Shown here piece after piece: positions 11,785 to 25,204 of a stretch of DNA of 64,000 bases. The notes beneath the pieces are model-generated. The model ran no database searches. It had not been told where the DNA came from and saw only the letters and a program-made list of their open reading frames with translations. Each line of letters opens with the position of its first letter. The first letter of the stretch is position 1. The position numbers and the translations under genes were made by a program. Origin of the DNA: Cacajao melanocephalus. Lineage: Eukaryota; Chordata; Mammalia; Primates; Pitheciidae. The stretch is taken from NCBI GenBank assembly GCA_963573385.1, contig CAUYLG010026630.1:28124-92123 (forward strand), in the 5' to 3' direction.

Positions 11785-11990
11785 ACTTTTGTGGCACTTT
11801 TAACATGCACCAGACAAGTTAGATATGATTATTCCAACTTAATATTCACAGCATCCCAATGTTATCTAAAAGAAAAATGAGATAGAAAGGGTTCAATAAA
11901 CTTGCCCAATCTGACATGAGAGTTACTGATAGAGCCAAGCCTTAAATTCAAGTGTGTCGTAATGCAAATTCTTTGCCTCTTCTGTCTCAT
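11785..11990 (+). repeat. MIR SINE
   Basis: 'cacttttaacatgcaccagac', 'ttaatattcacagcatccc', 'aagaaaaatgagatagaaaggg' and 'aacttgcccaatctgacatg' follow the MIR core order, eroded. Confidence 0.6.
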
Positions 11991-13930
11991 GTTAAAACAC
12001 TGAAAACTAATGGAATAGAATTCTGTGACTGAGGTATAATTTGCAAGAAGAAAGTCATGTTTATTTATTTAGTCAATGGGAAAGATTTTAAATCAATGTA
12101 TTTTTGCCTTGCTGTAATAATTATTTGCTACACAGTGTTTAACTAACTTTATCGTTATCTATAATATGATTTGATTAAATCATGTCTTTAACTTTTATTT
12201 TAGGTTAAGGGCTATATGTGCAGGGTTGTTACATAGATAATTGGATGTCATGGGGGTTTGGTGTACAAATTATTTGTCACCCATGTAATAAGCAGAGTGC
12301 CCGATAGGTAGTTTTTTATCCTTCATTTTCTCCCATCCTTCACCCTAAAGTAGGCCCCAGTATCTGTTGTTCCCTCCTTTGGGTTCACATGTACTCGTGT
12401 TTAGCTCCCACTTATAAGTGAAAACATGTAGTATTTGGTTTTCTGTTCCTGTGTTAATTTGCTTAGGATCATGGCCTTCAGCTGCATCCATGTTGCTACA
12501 AATGTCATGATCTCATTTTTTAATGGCTACATAGCATTGTATAGTGGATATGTACCACATTTTCTTTATCCAGTCTACCACTGATGGTCAGTTAGGTAGA
12601 TTTTATGTCTTTGCTATTTTGAATAGTGCTGCAATGAACATATGCATGAATGTGTCTTTAGGGTAGAAGGATTTATATTATTTTGTGTATATATCCAATA
12701 ATTGGATTGCTGGGACAAATGATAATTCTGTTTTAAATTCCTTGAGAAATCACCAAGCTGTTTTCCACAATGGTGAACTAATTCACACCCTCATCAGTTA
12801 GTGCATAAAAATTTCCTTTTCTTTACAACCTCACCAGCAGTATTTGTTGACTTTTTAATAATAGCCATTCTGACTGGTGTGAGATGGTATCTCATTGTCG
12901 CTTTGATTTGCACTTCTCTGATTATTGATGCTCAGCATTTTTTTCATATGCTTGTTGGCTGCATATATGGCTTCTTTTAAAGAGAGTGTTCATGTCCTTT
13001 GCCAACTTTTTAGTGGGGTGGTTTATTTCCTGCCTGTTAATTGAAGTTCCTTATAGATTCTGGATATTAGATCTTTGTCAAATGTACAGTTTGCAAATAT
13101 TGTCTTCTGTTCTGTAGGTTATCTGTTTACTCTCTTGATAGTTTCTTTTGCTGTGCAGAAACTGGTTAGTTAAATTAGGTCCCATTTGTCATTTTCTGTT
13201 TTTTTTTTGTTGTTGTTGTTGTTTTTTTGCCATTGCTTTTGGTGTCTTTATCATGAAGTCCTTGCCAGGGCCTACATCCAGAATGGTACTTCCTAGGTTA
13301 TCTTCTAGAGTTTTTATAGTTTTACGTTTTACATTTAAGCAATTAATCTACGATGAGTTGGCTTTTGTATATGGTATAAGGAAGGAATTCAGTTTTAATC
13401 TACATATGGCTAGCCAATTATCACAGCACCATTTATTGACTAGGAAGTCCTTTCCCCATTGCTTGCTTTTGTCAGCTTTGTTGAAAATAAGATTGTTGTA
13501 AGTGTGCAGCATTATTTCCGGGTGCTCTATTCTGTTCTGTTAGTCTATGTGTCTGTTTTTGTATCAGTACTATGTGGTTTTGGTTACCATAGCTGTGCAG
13601 TATAATTTGAAGGTGGGTAATATGATGCCTCCAGCTTTGTTCTTTTTGCTTAGGATTGCCTTGGCTATTTGGGCTCTTTTTTGGTTCCATGTGAATTTTA
13701 AAATAGTTTTTCCTAATTCTGTGAAGAATGTCGTTGGTATTTTGATAAGAATAGCATTGAATCTGTAATTTGCTTTGGGCAATGTGGCCATTTTAACCAT
13801 ATTGATTCTCCCTAGCCATGAGCATGGAAAGTTTTTCCATTTGTTGTGGCATCTCTGATTTCTTTGAGCAGTGTTTTGTAGTTCTCATTGTACAAATCTT
13901 TCGCCTTCCTTAGCTGTATATATACATATA

Positions 13931-13986
13931 TATATATATATATGTGTGTGTATATATATATATATACACACACATATATATATATA
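13931..13986. repeat. 56-bp perfect palindromic (TA)n/(TG)n/(CA)n microsatellite
   Basis: Alternating TA with a GTGTGTG block (13944-13950) mirrored by CACACAC (13967-13973). The sequence is self-complementary with no spacer around 13958/13959. A wider TA tract begins near 13917. It sits in L1 ORF2 where the consensus has ordinary coding sequence, so it grew after insertion. Confidence 0.93.
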
Positions 13987-15793
13987 GTGGCTATTGTGAA
14001 TGAGATTGCATTCTTGATTTGGTTCTCAGCTTGGATCTTGTTGGTATATAGAAACGCTGGCAATTGTTGTACATTGATTTGTATCCAGAAATTTTGCTAA
14101 AGTTGTTTATCAGCTCAAGGAACTTTTGGGCAGAGACTATGGGGTTTTCTAGGTATAGAATCATATCACCCGCAAACAGAAATAGTCCGATTTCCTCTCT
14201 TCCTATTTAAATGCCTTTTATCTCTTTCTCTTGCTTGATTTCTCTGGCTAGGACTTCCAATACTATGTTGAACAGGAGAGGTGCGAGTTTTGTCTTGTGT
14301 TAGTTTTCAAGGGGAATGCTTCCAGCCTTTGCCCATTCAGTATGATGTTGGCCATGAGTTTATCATAGATGACGCTTACTATTTTGAGGTATATTCCTTC
14401 ATTGCTTAGTTTGTTGAGGGTTTTTACATAAAGGGATGCTGAGTTTTATTGAAAGCCTTTTCTGCATCTATTGAGATGATCATGTGGTTTTTGCTTTTTG
14501 TTCTGCTTATGTGATGAATCACATTTATTGTTTTGTGTATGTTGAACCAATCTTGCATCCCAGTATAAAGCCTACTTGATTTTGATGGATTAGCATTTTT
14601 GATGTGTTGCTGAATTTGGTTTACTAGTTTTGTTGAGGATTTTTGCATCTGTGTTCATCAAAGATATTGGCCTGAAGTTTTCATTTTTGTTGTGTCTCTG
14701 CCAGGTTTTGGAAACAGGATGATGCTAGCCTCATAGAATGAGTTAGGGAGAAATGTCTCCTCTTGAATTTTTGGAATAGTTTCAGTAAAAATGGTACCAT
14801 CTGTTCTTTAAACATCAGGTAGAATTAACTGTGAATTCGTCTGCTTCTGGACTTTTTCTTATTGGTAGGCTTTTTGTTACTGATTCAATTTCAGAATTCA
14901 TTATTGATCTATTCAGGGATTTAATTTCTTCCTGGTATGCTTCCAAGAATTTATCCGTTTGTTCTAGTTTGTTCTAGTTTTTCTAGCTTGTGTGCATAGA
15001 GGTGCCCATAGTAGCTCTGACATTTTTTTTTATCTCTGTAGGGTTGGTTACAATATCCCTTTTATCATTTCTGATTGTGTTTATTCAGAGCTTTTCTTAT
15101 TTTTTTACACTAGTTTAACTAGTGATCTATCAGTCTTATTTATTCTTCCCAAAAACCAACCAACTCCTGAATTCATTGATCTTTTTTATGTTTTTTAACA
15201 TCTTGGTTTCTTTTTCAGTTGTCTTTTGATTTTGGTTGTTTCTTATCTTCTACTAGCTTTGGGGCTGGTTTGCTTTTCTTTCTCTATTTCCACTAGGTAT
15301 GATGCTAGGTTGTAAATGTGAGATTTTTCTAACTTTTAATGTGGGCATTTAGCACTATAAACGTATGTCTTAACACAATCTTAACTGCGCCCTAGAGATT
15401 CTGATACGTAGTATCTTTGTTCTCATTAGTTTCAATGAGTTTCTTGATTTATTTCTGCCTTAATTTCATTTCTAACCCAAAAGTAATTCAACAGCAAGTT
15501 GTTTAATTCCCATGTAATTCCATAGTTTTGAGCAGTTTTCTTTGCTAAGGATTGTTTTATGGCCAGTTGTGGGGTTAATGCTAGAGTGTGTGCCCTGTGC
15601 AGATGACAATAATGTATATTCTTTTGTTTTGGGTGGAGAGTTTGTAGATGTTTTTTTAAGTCCATTTGGTCAAGTGTTGTGTTCAGGCCATAAATATGTT
15701 TGTAAGTTTTCTGCCTTAAGAATATGTTTAATACTGTAAGAGGAGTGTTTAAGTCTTCTACTATATTTCATGGTTATCTAAGTCTCTTCATAG

Positions 15794-16103
<310 letters not shown>

Positions 16104-17194
16104 CAAACTTTCTTTAGGAATCTTGGTGCTCCTATTTTGGGTGCATATATATTTAGGATAGCTAGGTCTTCTTTCAAATTGAACCCTTAACCGTTATGTA
16201 ATACCCTTTGATTTAAAAAAAAAATCTTTGTTGGCTTAAAGTCTGTTGTGTCTGAAATTAGAACACTAATCCTTGCTTTCTTCTGTTTTCCATTTGCTTG
16301 ATAGATTTTTCATTATGGCTTTACTTTGAGCCAATAGGTGTCGTTGCATGTGAGATGAGGTCTCTTGAAGACAGCATACCATTGTGTCTCGCTTCTTTAT
16401 CTAACTCACCATTCATTCAAGGTTAATATTGATACATGCAGATTTCAGTCCATCATCATGTTGTTAGTTGGTTATTATGCAGACTTAATTGTGTGGTTGC
16501 TTTATAGTGTTAATGGCCTATGTTCTTAAGTGTGTTTTCAAAGTGGCTGGTAATGGTCTTTTGTATCCATATTTAGCACCCCCCTCATGACCTCTCATAA
16601 GGCAGTTCTGGTGATAATGAATTCCTTTAGCATTGGCTTGTCTGAAAAGGACCTTTGCTTGTGAAGCTTAGCTTGGCTGGATGGGAAATTCTTGGTAGGA
16701 GTTTCTCTTTTATATGAATGGTGAATAAAGGCCCCCAGTGTCTTCTGGTTTGCAGGGATTTTGCTGAAAGGTCTGCTGTTAATATGATGGGGTTCCCTTG
16801 GAAGGTGTCCTTCCCCTTTTCCCTAGTGCCTTTAATCATTTTTTCTTTCATTTTAACCTTGGGGAATCTGATGGCTACATGCCTTGGGGATGGTTACCTT
16901 CTGTAATATCTTGCAGGGGTTCTCTGCATTCCTGAATTTGAATGTTGGCCTCTCTAGTGAGGTTGGGAAAATTTTCATGGACCATATCTTGAAATATGTT
17001 TCCAAGTTACTTGCTTTCTCGCCTTCTCTTTCAGAAGTGCCAATAAGTCATAGATTTGGCTGCTTAACATAATCTCATATTTCTTAGAGATATTGTTCAT
17101 TGTTTAATCTTCTTTCATTCTTTTTTTCCAACTATGTTATTTTAGAGAACTGGTCTCCAAACTCTGACATTCTTTCCCCACTGTGGTCAGCCAT

Positions 17195-18435
17195 ACCCAT
17201 GCAGAATTATGGTAAAGATCACATACCAAAAAACAGAACAATTTCCATTTACTGAATGCTGGTAACCATACTGGGCTCTACATTCATGAATATTCTCTGG
17301 TGTGGAAAGCAATAGTGCAGTTTGAAAAAAAATCAATGTTGATACCTGGGGGAAATGCAAGTGAGATAGACTAGGAAAGGGAAAAGAGAAAGGGAACTCA
17401 GAAGTCCAAGTTCAAGTATACCCTCCAAGAGATCAGGGAAAAGATGAAAGTGTAGAATGAGTAAGGTTATGTGAAATTTAATGAAAAAAGAAAGCAAAAT
17501 TGCAATAGCAACAGTATCACAAGCATAACCCATAAGTGTAAGTGTACTGAGTTCTGCATTCACCCTGAGATGCATGCCAAACCCAAATTTCCCTTTTCCA
17601 ACTAAACAATCACAAGTTCTTTATCTGCTGCAAATTAGATGCTGAAGGATAGAGAATAAAGCAGTGAAGAGTCTGAAGTTCAAAACACAATGCACAAAAC
17701 ATTTTATGACTGCTTACTACTTGCTGTATCTTGGTCATAAAGAGAAGCAGTAGGAAGAAAATTATACTAGGAAAAGATATCTGAGAGTTGAAAAGCAGCT
17801 CCCGAGAATCAACCCAAATATATGTTTTCATGTTATTTGTGTTGCATGCTTCCACTTTAAGTCATAGGTACTTGCATGTCAAAGGTACTCTGTAAGTGCT
17901 AAGTTAATCAAACAGAATGAATGGCGAGAGGGAAGATGGGAGTCATTTAGAAGAAGAAACAAGAAGGAAATTTACTTTTACATAGGTGGGAACATGGTTC
18001 AGGGTTCTTTACATTGGCTAAAAAGGACGAAAAGTAATAAAGAGAGAAGGGTTGCCAATCACACAAATGTAAATGTTCAAAAATATATGAGATTTGGGGT
18101 GGAAGATGTATGATCATATGTGTGATTTCCTCAATGAGAGGAAATATCGGATTTATGAATATACTATGCTCCATTTTCATCTGTAAGACGAATTTGAAAA
18201 GGAAATATTATTTTGGGTCATGACTTATTTTCTGCATATAATAAGAATAGTTGGAAGATGTTAACTGCATAAATAAAAAATGTAAAAAGGAATTTGATGT
18301 GTGCTGGGTAGAAAGCAGGGGGGCACAAAAAGTAATATGTGGTCACATTTCGTCACAAACAAATCCAAAATACAGGCATGAAAACTGTTTATTAATTTCT
18401 CGCTGCATGACACGAGTGGCTTAATAAACTCTTTC
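17195..18435. other. no recognised feature
   Basis: Unassigned sequence. Minus-strand open frames at 17333-17575, 17610-17855 and 17947-18180 are hydrophobic or low-complexity and unrelated to anything I recognise. Confidence 0.5.
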
Positions 18436-18439
18436 CAGG

Positions 18440-18510
18440 CCGAAGCATCTTTATCTGAAAAATGAGAGGATTAAATTAGGTTATCTCTAAGTTCATTTAA
18501 ATTTTTTTTA
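18440..18510 (-). repeat. MIR-like fragment
   Basis: 'catctttatctgaaaaatgagaggattaaattaggttatctctaag' resembles the reverse-complement 'cctcatctgtaaaatgaggggattggactagatgatctctaag' block of MIR-related repeats. Confidence 0.4.
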
Positions 18511-18514
18511 AAAA

Positions 18515-18955
18515 ATCTATTTAGTTAAACCGAGTAGCAGTGTGTAATGTATTTAAAAGGAAATGGACTAGTCAGTTGGCAAGATCTGTGTGAAAGAATT
18601 ATTATTGTGCTATGTGGAAAAAGATTCTGCCTTTTTAAATAAGACGAGTAATGACAAATTAATTTTCATGCAGGTTGAAAATGTGGCAGATGTGTATGGA
18701 GAATGAGAAAATTGCTATTATAATAGAGATGACTTAAATTATGATATGAGGGTGATAAAGAAGAAGGAATGTTTTCTGTCCTTTCAAGATGTCAAAGCTT
18801 AACTGAACATGTTTTAAAAAATGAAAATAAAAGTCTCATTGCAAAGAATAAATTTACTTCTCTAGTAGAGACTGTTAATTGCAGAATCTCAATACTACCA
18901 TCTTCTTCTTCTTTATTAACCAAGTCTCAATCACATTTGGTTAAGAAATAAAATA
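18515..18955. other. no recognised feature
   Basis: AT-rich unassigned sequence. Confidence 0.5.
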
Positions 18956-18959
18956 CTAC

Positions 18960-19375
18960 ACGTCCATCATCCCCTGAAGCAAAATAAGCTTATATGTCTA
19001 AGTCTTGCCCAGTGATATGTAAGCTTACTATTTTGTGACAGTCTTTCTGGGAAACCTGCTTAAAGGGAGCCAACTAAGTCAAGGAGGAGGGATAATTGTT
19101 TACCCTTCCCCACCTCTTCCTGCTACCACAGAAGGGATGGCTGGAGCAATAGTAGCCAATTTAGACTATAGATAAACTCAAAGAAGAAAGCTCCATGCTA
19201 AAAATGGAATATAGGAAGAAATAGACTGTATCACTGATAATATCCTGGTGCCACTAGAATGATTTATCTTCAAACTTCTCTTGTAACTGAAGGAAAAGTA
19301 AACTTCTGTCTTGATTAAGACACTCTCATTTTCATTATTATTTCCTTCCCTAGTTATACACATTTAAAGCTTATT
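18960..19375 (+). repeat. ancient LTR-like repeat (MLT1/MER-type)
   Basis: Ordered landmarks of a common mammalian LTR-like family: 'tgatatgtaagctt', 'ctgggaaacctgcttaaagggagc', 'agaagggatggctgg', 'aaacttctgtcttgattaag', then 'ttttcattattatttcc'. Subfamily and exact edges are not determined. Confidence 0.5.
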
Positions 19376-19379
19376 CCAG

Positions 19380-20645
19380 TGGATTTAGTTCTTGGAAGTA
19401 AGATTCTTCAAGTATCAGAAACTAAAATGTGGCACTAAATATGTAATGGAAGCAGAGCTGCATAGGTGCATAGTAATGACTCAGGTAATGAAGCTGAAAA
19501 TCTCAGGATTTTTATTATAAATCTATAAAATATTTAGTCAAATCATCACCTGCCACATATTGGAAGCCAATCACATGTTGCCAAAGGCTACATATAGTAT
19601 TAGAAGAAATGCTAAAAGATTGGTATGGGTTGTTGGAAAAATCCTAGAATGATAAATTCAAGGTGGAACTAACTACCTGGCCAGTATCAGAGTTGAAATG
19701 CAAAGACATGCACCTTTGCTAAGAAAGGTACTCTTTGCCTATGACCTGCAGTCTCCATTGACTGAAAGTCTAGTAATTTGAAAACTTTCATGGTTGAAAA
19801 GGCCTACTGCCTGTACCCCAAATTGAAACAGTTAAAAGAAGTGTCTGAAAATTCTAGTCTTAGCAATAAATATGACTTTTGCGACACCAAGCAAAAATTG
19901 TTAGCCTGCTGGCAAAGATAATGCATTACTTCATATGTTCTCAACGCAGCAGACAGCAAGCTGAAAATTATTTAGATGGGCAGAGCACAGAGGTCTGTAA
20001 ATAAAAGACCAGAGTCTTCAAGCTTAATAATTCCATTTACCCAAGATCTTTGGCTGTGTTTATTCATACTTGCAGATGACCAAAAACAACTATGCTGAAA
20101 GTCTATCATACTTTTTAGGGTATCTTACTGTCCAAAACTAATCCAGTGGGTCATGATCCCATACTAACAAGAAGTGGCTTGCTACATATGTGAAGTCCTT
20201 AGTAAAGATATTCTCCTGAATGTCTGTTTCAGATGTGGCCACAGAGGACAACAGAAAAGGAAGACCCTCCTGAAGAGCAAATCCAGGGGCCAAGGAAGAA
20301 AATAAACAAGAGAATTTTTATTGAAGAGCAGAACCTGAGATTGCCAAATGGATCAACTAAATAACTCACGCCACAACTGGGGCAGTGAGCCCTCACCATT
20401 TCTTCTCAGCAAGAGTTGGCTGCTATACAACCGGAAAGGTTATTCATGTCTTAATGTTAATAAAATTATCTAAGTAACTGAACCATGAGGAGCCAACCTG
20501 AGGCCTGATGAGGGAGACCATACATCATCCAGAGAGAATGAACTTGGAGCAGGATGCAAAGACTGCAGAGGAGAAATCAGGGTTTTTCTGCTGGAGGAGG
20601 AAGCAGAGGGTACATAGACATAAGGTATCCAAAGAAGCCCACTAT
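19380..20645. other. no recognised feature
   Basis: Unassigned. Parts near 20220-20460 read like retroviral-type internal or LTR sequence ('gaccctcctgaagagcaaatcc') but I cannot name a family. Confidence 0.4.
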
Positions 20646-20649
20646 AGAA

Positions 20650-21025
20650 GCTGGAAGAGTGCATATTTATTCTCAGTTCTTCACTCCTTCCTATGCAGTA
20701 GAGCAGAGAAAATCGAGTATACCTGTGACTTGCTTTGATCAATGGAAAGTTAGAGGGGACAGGAGCACAGACTTTAAACATGTCCATATGTGACTTCTGT
20801 GCCTACCATGAGAACATGCTCCATAACTGTTAATTCAGGGAGAAAGAGGAGATGTGGTGCAGACCCTTAGCCAATCCCAAGGGCTGGGTTCAAGGGTAGC
20901 CGACACTCATACTAGAGGAGAAATGTTCCCTCTGATGTACAGACACATGACTGAGTAAAATCAATGCATGTTGTAAACCATTGCATTTCAAGTTGTTTGT
21001 GATGCAGCAACCTGGCTAATAAAGC
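20650..21025 (+). repeat. ancient LTR-like repeat, 3' part
   Basis: 'cctgtgacttgctttgatcaatggaaag' and the terminal block 'catgactgagtaaaatcaatgcatgttg' followed by 'ccattgcatttcaagttgtttg' resemble the 'ttggccaatggaa' and 'aagccactgagattttgggggttgttt' landmarks of old MaLR-like LTRs. Confidence 0.4.
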
Positions 21026-21029
21026 AGTC

Positions 21030-22345
21030 AGGCCTATTCTAACAATTGTAGCCCAGATTAAAGAATGTGGGCATCTCATCAGCAGACATGATTACTAAAA
21101 AGATACAATGAGAAAACTGTAAGCAAACTCTTGGAAATCCAAAGCACAGAAGAGAAGAAAGATTAAGACGTTTCTAGAAACCTCCTACAGTGGTCAGGAA
21201 GACTGGGACATTGAGTCTAGGAGATAAAAATGGACAGGCAGACTCACATAATGCTTAAAAAGAAACTGCAAATGATTGAAAAGGTCTTTTTTTTTAAGTG
21301 GAACTATTTCAAAAGTAAGGAATTAATAAAAGGACAACATTCGTGCATCATAAACAACTGATCAAAAGCAGGAAAAAAAATGAATTGCTCTGGAAATGGA
21401 CACAGTATGATCCTATTTTTAGTTGACTACTTGAGTTTTAAAAAAATTTAGGAGGAATGTAAAAGGTTCAGAAAATAGAAACAGAAGTGTAAATAATACT
21501 ATGAAATGTGCCTAGCCAAAAGAGCTAACTTTTCAAAAGAATACATTAAACGAAGAATACAAAATGAGATCCTTAAAAAAAGTAGTCAGGAAAGTATTAC
21601 ATAGAGTAATTGCAAAGGCCTTCTCTCCTTATAACACGGAAATTGATGGATTTGACAATAAGGATATTAAAAAAGATCTTTAAGAGTCTACAGGAAATAG
21701 AAGAGCTAGGACAAAGCATGGATGTCATGTAGAATATTTTATGACAAACTGCTGGCCTGAGCCAGTAATTCTTGGACTGGGGAAAAAATTGTTGCTCTAT
21801 AGATAGGTGGGTGGGGGTTGAGGGTGGGGAGGAAAAATTGCAATGCTTACTTTTTAAATAGATTTCAAAGGAATGCTGGGAGAACACAGAGAGAACTAGC
21901 TTGAGTTGATTTTTTTAATATTAGCATTTTTTTGGTAAAAAAGAAAGCAAGAAGAAAAATAATAAATCATGCATGGGGTAATAAAAAGTGTGGTAGGTTG
22001 TTAACATGTTCAGATTTAAGAGTTTCACTCTTGTAACGTGTTCATCAGAAGAGTGAAAGAAGAAAACTGGAAAGCAAACAGGGAAAAAGCAACAAAATTG
22101 AGCACAGAGTTTATATGAGAAATGTAATCATATAGGTACCAATAACTCAGTTGCAAGGAATAATTGAAATATGCACATATATAAAACGTACAAATACTTT
22201 GTATAACTTGAGAAACATTTGAGGATCAAATAAAATTATGTATTTGAAAAGATTTATAAAAAGTATGAAGCTTTCTACAAATAAATTCGTGGGTTCAATG
22301 CTGTGAGTTACTCCTTCAGGGTGAACAACATAGAAATATTGTTCA
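21030..22345. other. no recognised feature
   Basis: Purine-rich, AT-rich sequence without identifiable repeats. The minus-strand open frame 21597-21887 is not recognised. Confidence 0.5.
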
Positions 22346-22347
22346 AT

Positions 22348-22480
22348 GCAACTCAACAAATGTTTATTTAGCCACTGCAATGTACTAAGCAAATCTTAGG
22401 CTCTGGTAAGAAACATCAGTAATGAAGACAGACATATGCATTAACTATATCAAGCAGGACAAAGTGCTCTAAAGAGTATG
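22348..22480 (-). repeat. L2 LINE 3' fragment
   Basis: 'actcaacaaatgtttatttagccactgcaatgtactaagcaaatctt' is the reverse-complemented L2 3' end. The continuation 'caagcaggacaaagtgctctaaagagtatg' also fits. Confidence 0.55.
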
Positions 22481-22559
22481 AATGCAGCTCAGGAGATCTC
22501 TGCTGCCATCATTGACTATCTTGCAAAATCTTCAGAAACGTGTACGTGCAAGTGTGTTT

Positions 22560-23330
22560 CTGTTTGTACGTACGTATATGTATGTTTTAATGCTACACAT
22601 TTGAGGATACCTTATTACACTATTCACAACTTCGTGATTTTCTCTTAACACACCAATTTGGAGATTACTCCCTTTCAGAACATAGAGAGAGCTACTTCGT
22701 TCCTCCTAATAGCAATTTTATTGCATGGTTGTGCCATAATTTATTGAATTACTGATCTTTAATGAACAATTATGCCATTTCCAGTTCTTCCTCATTCATG
22801 TAATGCTTATTCATACTGTGTTTTATATATGGGCTAGTATACCTGTTAACACAAATCTCTAGAAGTGAAATTTTTGTCACATGGCAGGTGAAGTTTTAAT
22901 TTTGATAGATAGTGCCAAATAGCCTTCAAAGTGAAACATCCACTTACATACCCACCAGCAGTGCACAAAATTGCTTTTGTCCTCAAACTTCATGCCAATG
23001 CAATTTATTATCAAACCATTTGATCCTTGCAAGTACGATAACTAAAAAGCTATCTCATTGCTGTTTGAATTGCAAACTATAAATCTCACTGTAGTTTAAA
23101 TTGCAAACCATAATGGTCGTATTGTGAGCAAATATGAGTATGTTTTTACATATTTAAAAGTCTTTTAAGTTTTTCTTTCTGTGAATTATCTGTCCATAAT
23201 CTTCGCCTATTTTAGAAATTAATAAGTTAGAAGCAATGAGCCAATTTTCATATATCTTGGCAGGTTTTTTTCAGTTTGTTATTTTCCATTCTACTTTATT
23301 TACAGTTGTTTTAAACCATGTTGACATTTG
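22560..23330 (-). mobile_element. ancient LINE-1 3' fragment (L1ME/L1MC-like)
   Basis: Reverse-complement L1 3' landmarks in order: 'agagagctacttcgttcctc', 'tgtgccataatttattgaatt', 'acaaatctctagaagtgaaa', 'attttgatagatagtgccaaatagcc', 'cacttacatacccaccagcagtg' and 'gctatctcattgctgtttgaattg'. Strongly diverged. Confidence 0.75.
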
Positions 23331-23523
23331 GATCTTTTTTTAATTTTGAGATTATTGTAGATTTATATGCAGTTTTAAGTAATAATAGAGAGATTCCATA
23401 TACCTTTCACCATTTTCCCTCACTGGTAACATATGGCATAACTACAGGACAATGTTACAACTAGGAAGTTGACACTGATACAATTCATCTACCTTATTCA
23501 AATGCGGGATTTACTTTCACTCA

Positions 23524-23557
<34 letters not shown>

Positions 23558-23870
23558 GTGTTAGTTCTACACAATTTTGTCACAGTGCAATTTCCTGTGA
23601 GCACTGTGGTGGTCGAGATACAGACTTGTGCTTCATCACAAGGATTCCCCTGCTACCCTTTACTATTCACAGTTCTTCCTTAAGCCCTGACAAGCACACA
23701 TCTGTTCTCCATCTCTATAACTTTGTCACTTCAAAAATGTTTTATGAATGGAATCATGGAGTAAGCAATATTTTGAGATTGGCTTTTTCCACTCAGTGTA
23801 ATTCTCTTGCATTTGTGAAAAATTTGGCCTTTTGAATTTTAGTACTGTGCTATTTAGCTTAAGGTTCATA
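23330..23870 (-). mobile_element. ancient LINE-1 (L1M) 3' fragment
   Basis: A second L1 3' region in the same orientation. Landmarks are 'attattgtagatttatatgcag', 'gagagattccatatacc', 'tctgttctccatctctataactttgtcac' and 'gagattggctttttccactcagtgtaa'. It contains the (GT)n tract at 23531-23557, probably seeded by a short GT run present in the parent element. Confidence 0.75.
23531..23557. repeat. (GT)n microsatellite
   Basis: 27 bp of uninterrupted GT, preceded by an imperfect 'cacgtgtgc', within the L1M 3' fragment. Confidence 0.97.
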
Positions 23871-23959
23871 CCAAACTTTAATTGTAGATTTAAACCTTTT
23901 CATTGTCTTTCATTTGGTAGTTTCATGCAGTTTTCCCTAAAGTGGACCTTGTATAATTT

Positions 23960-24283
23960 TAATAAAATGACTCTTGCTTGCTTTTGGTTTTAATTTTTTA
24001 CCTATATTTTACTTCCTGCCTTTATGGATTTTAGATGAATTTCATATATAGCACCTGTGTCATTTTGTGGTCCAAATTGATGATCTTTTAAAGAGTGATT
24101 TTATCCCATTGATATTTACTGATATGGCAATTAGCTGTGGCATTTTATTTCATGTTCTACTTTTCTGTATTTAATGTTATTTATTTTTGCTATATTGTCT
24201 GTATTTCTTGTATGTGCATGTTTTACTTTTATAATTTGGAAAGCATATTCTCTTCTTCAGATATTCTGGTAGTTACCTTAAAA

Positions 24284-24334
<51 letters not shown>

Positions 24335-25200
24335 AGAAGACTTTCACAAATTTATCTTTGAATTCTCAGGGAAGGGTTTTCTCATAATTTTCATTTCTTT
24401 TATGAACAAATATTTTTAATGTGTTATCTTTTTTCTATTTGTTCTTTGCAGAATTGTATGTGCATTTCTCATGCACTTTTTCTGTTTGTCTTTGTTATTT
24501 TTGTTGTTTTTCCCCTGGCCAACTATGCATTAGAGGATAATGTTAGAAAGCACATCAGTGGAATGAGTTGGATATTCAGGTAGCTTGCATTCAAATTTGT
24601 GTTTTGAAATGTTTCCCAACAAAAGGCTATCCTAGAATTTGGTTCTTCCCTGGGTTAGTATAAACTTTCCATTTTGCACAGTAATGTTTGCCACCAGATT
24701 TTATGCAGTGACTTGGAGTTTATATTATTTTTGTATATCAAATAATCAACTGAAAGATTGCTTGCTAACATTTTCCCTCCCACCCAGCTAGGCGGATTGA
24801 TGTATTATTTTGTTTTGTTTCCTGCTTTTTCTGTTTGTTTGTTTGCTTTGTAAAGAGGGTTGTGTAGGTACTTTACTAGCTCCACTTTCTCTGACATTCT
24901 GTTCTGCTCAGAGGGTTAGTGATGCCCCAGCCTCTGACACAGCAGCTGAGTGCTTGCTGTTCCAAAGAGGCCACCGATGACATTTCAGAAAGTATAACTT
25001 ACCTTTGGATAATCCTGCATGCTTTCTGTGAACATGGAGGCACACACCTCCTGCTGCTTTCCTCATTTTAACTAGATTTAAATTTCATAACACTTTTACA
25101 GCCCTCCAGGTTTCCATTTCTGCTTCTTTGTTCTTTGTTTGGTTTTAAGTTGGTTTCCAAGAACAGGGCAGAAATGTCTTTACTCTGCCATCTTTAATTG
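23960..25200 (-). mobile_element. probable ancient L1M 5' region
   Basis: Text such as 'ttatcccattgatatttactgatatgg', 'gatattctggtagttacctt', 'tgccaccagattttatgcag' and the right end 'ctttactctgccatcttt' resembles the reverse complement of the 5' end of L1M elements, which ends with a 'ctccatctt' motif. Homology is weak, so this is tentative. Confidence 0.35.
24285..24330. repeat. (TG)23 microsatellite
   Basis: 46 bp of uninterrupted TG, the longest pure dinucleotide tract in the window. Likely polymorphic in length. Confidence 0.97.
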
Positions 25201-25204
25201 GTTC

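Noticed and set aside
11383..11880. Overlapping open frames on both strands with similar peptides
   Set aside because: The similarity follows directly from the 55-bp inverted repeat and the dinucleotide spacer; no coding function is implied.
24137..24361. Open frame with a Cys-Val repeat
   Set aside because: It is the translation of the (TG)23 microsatellite.
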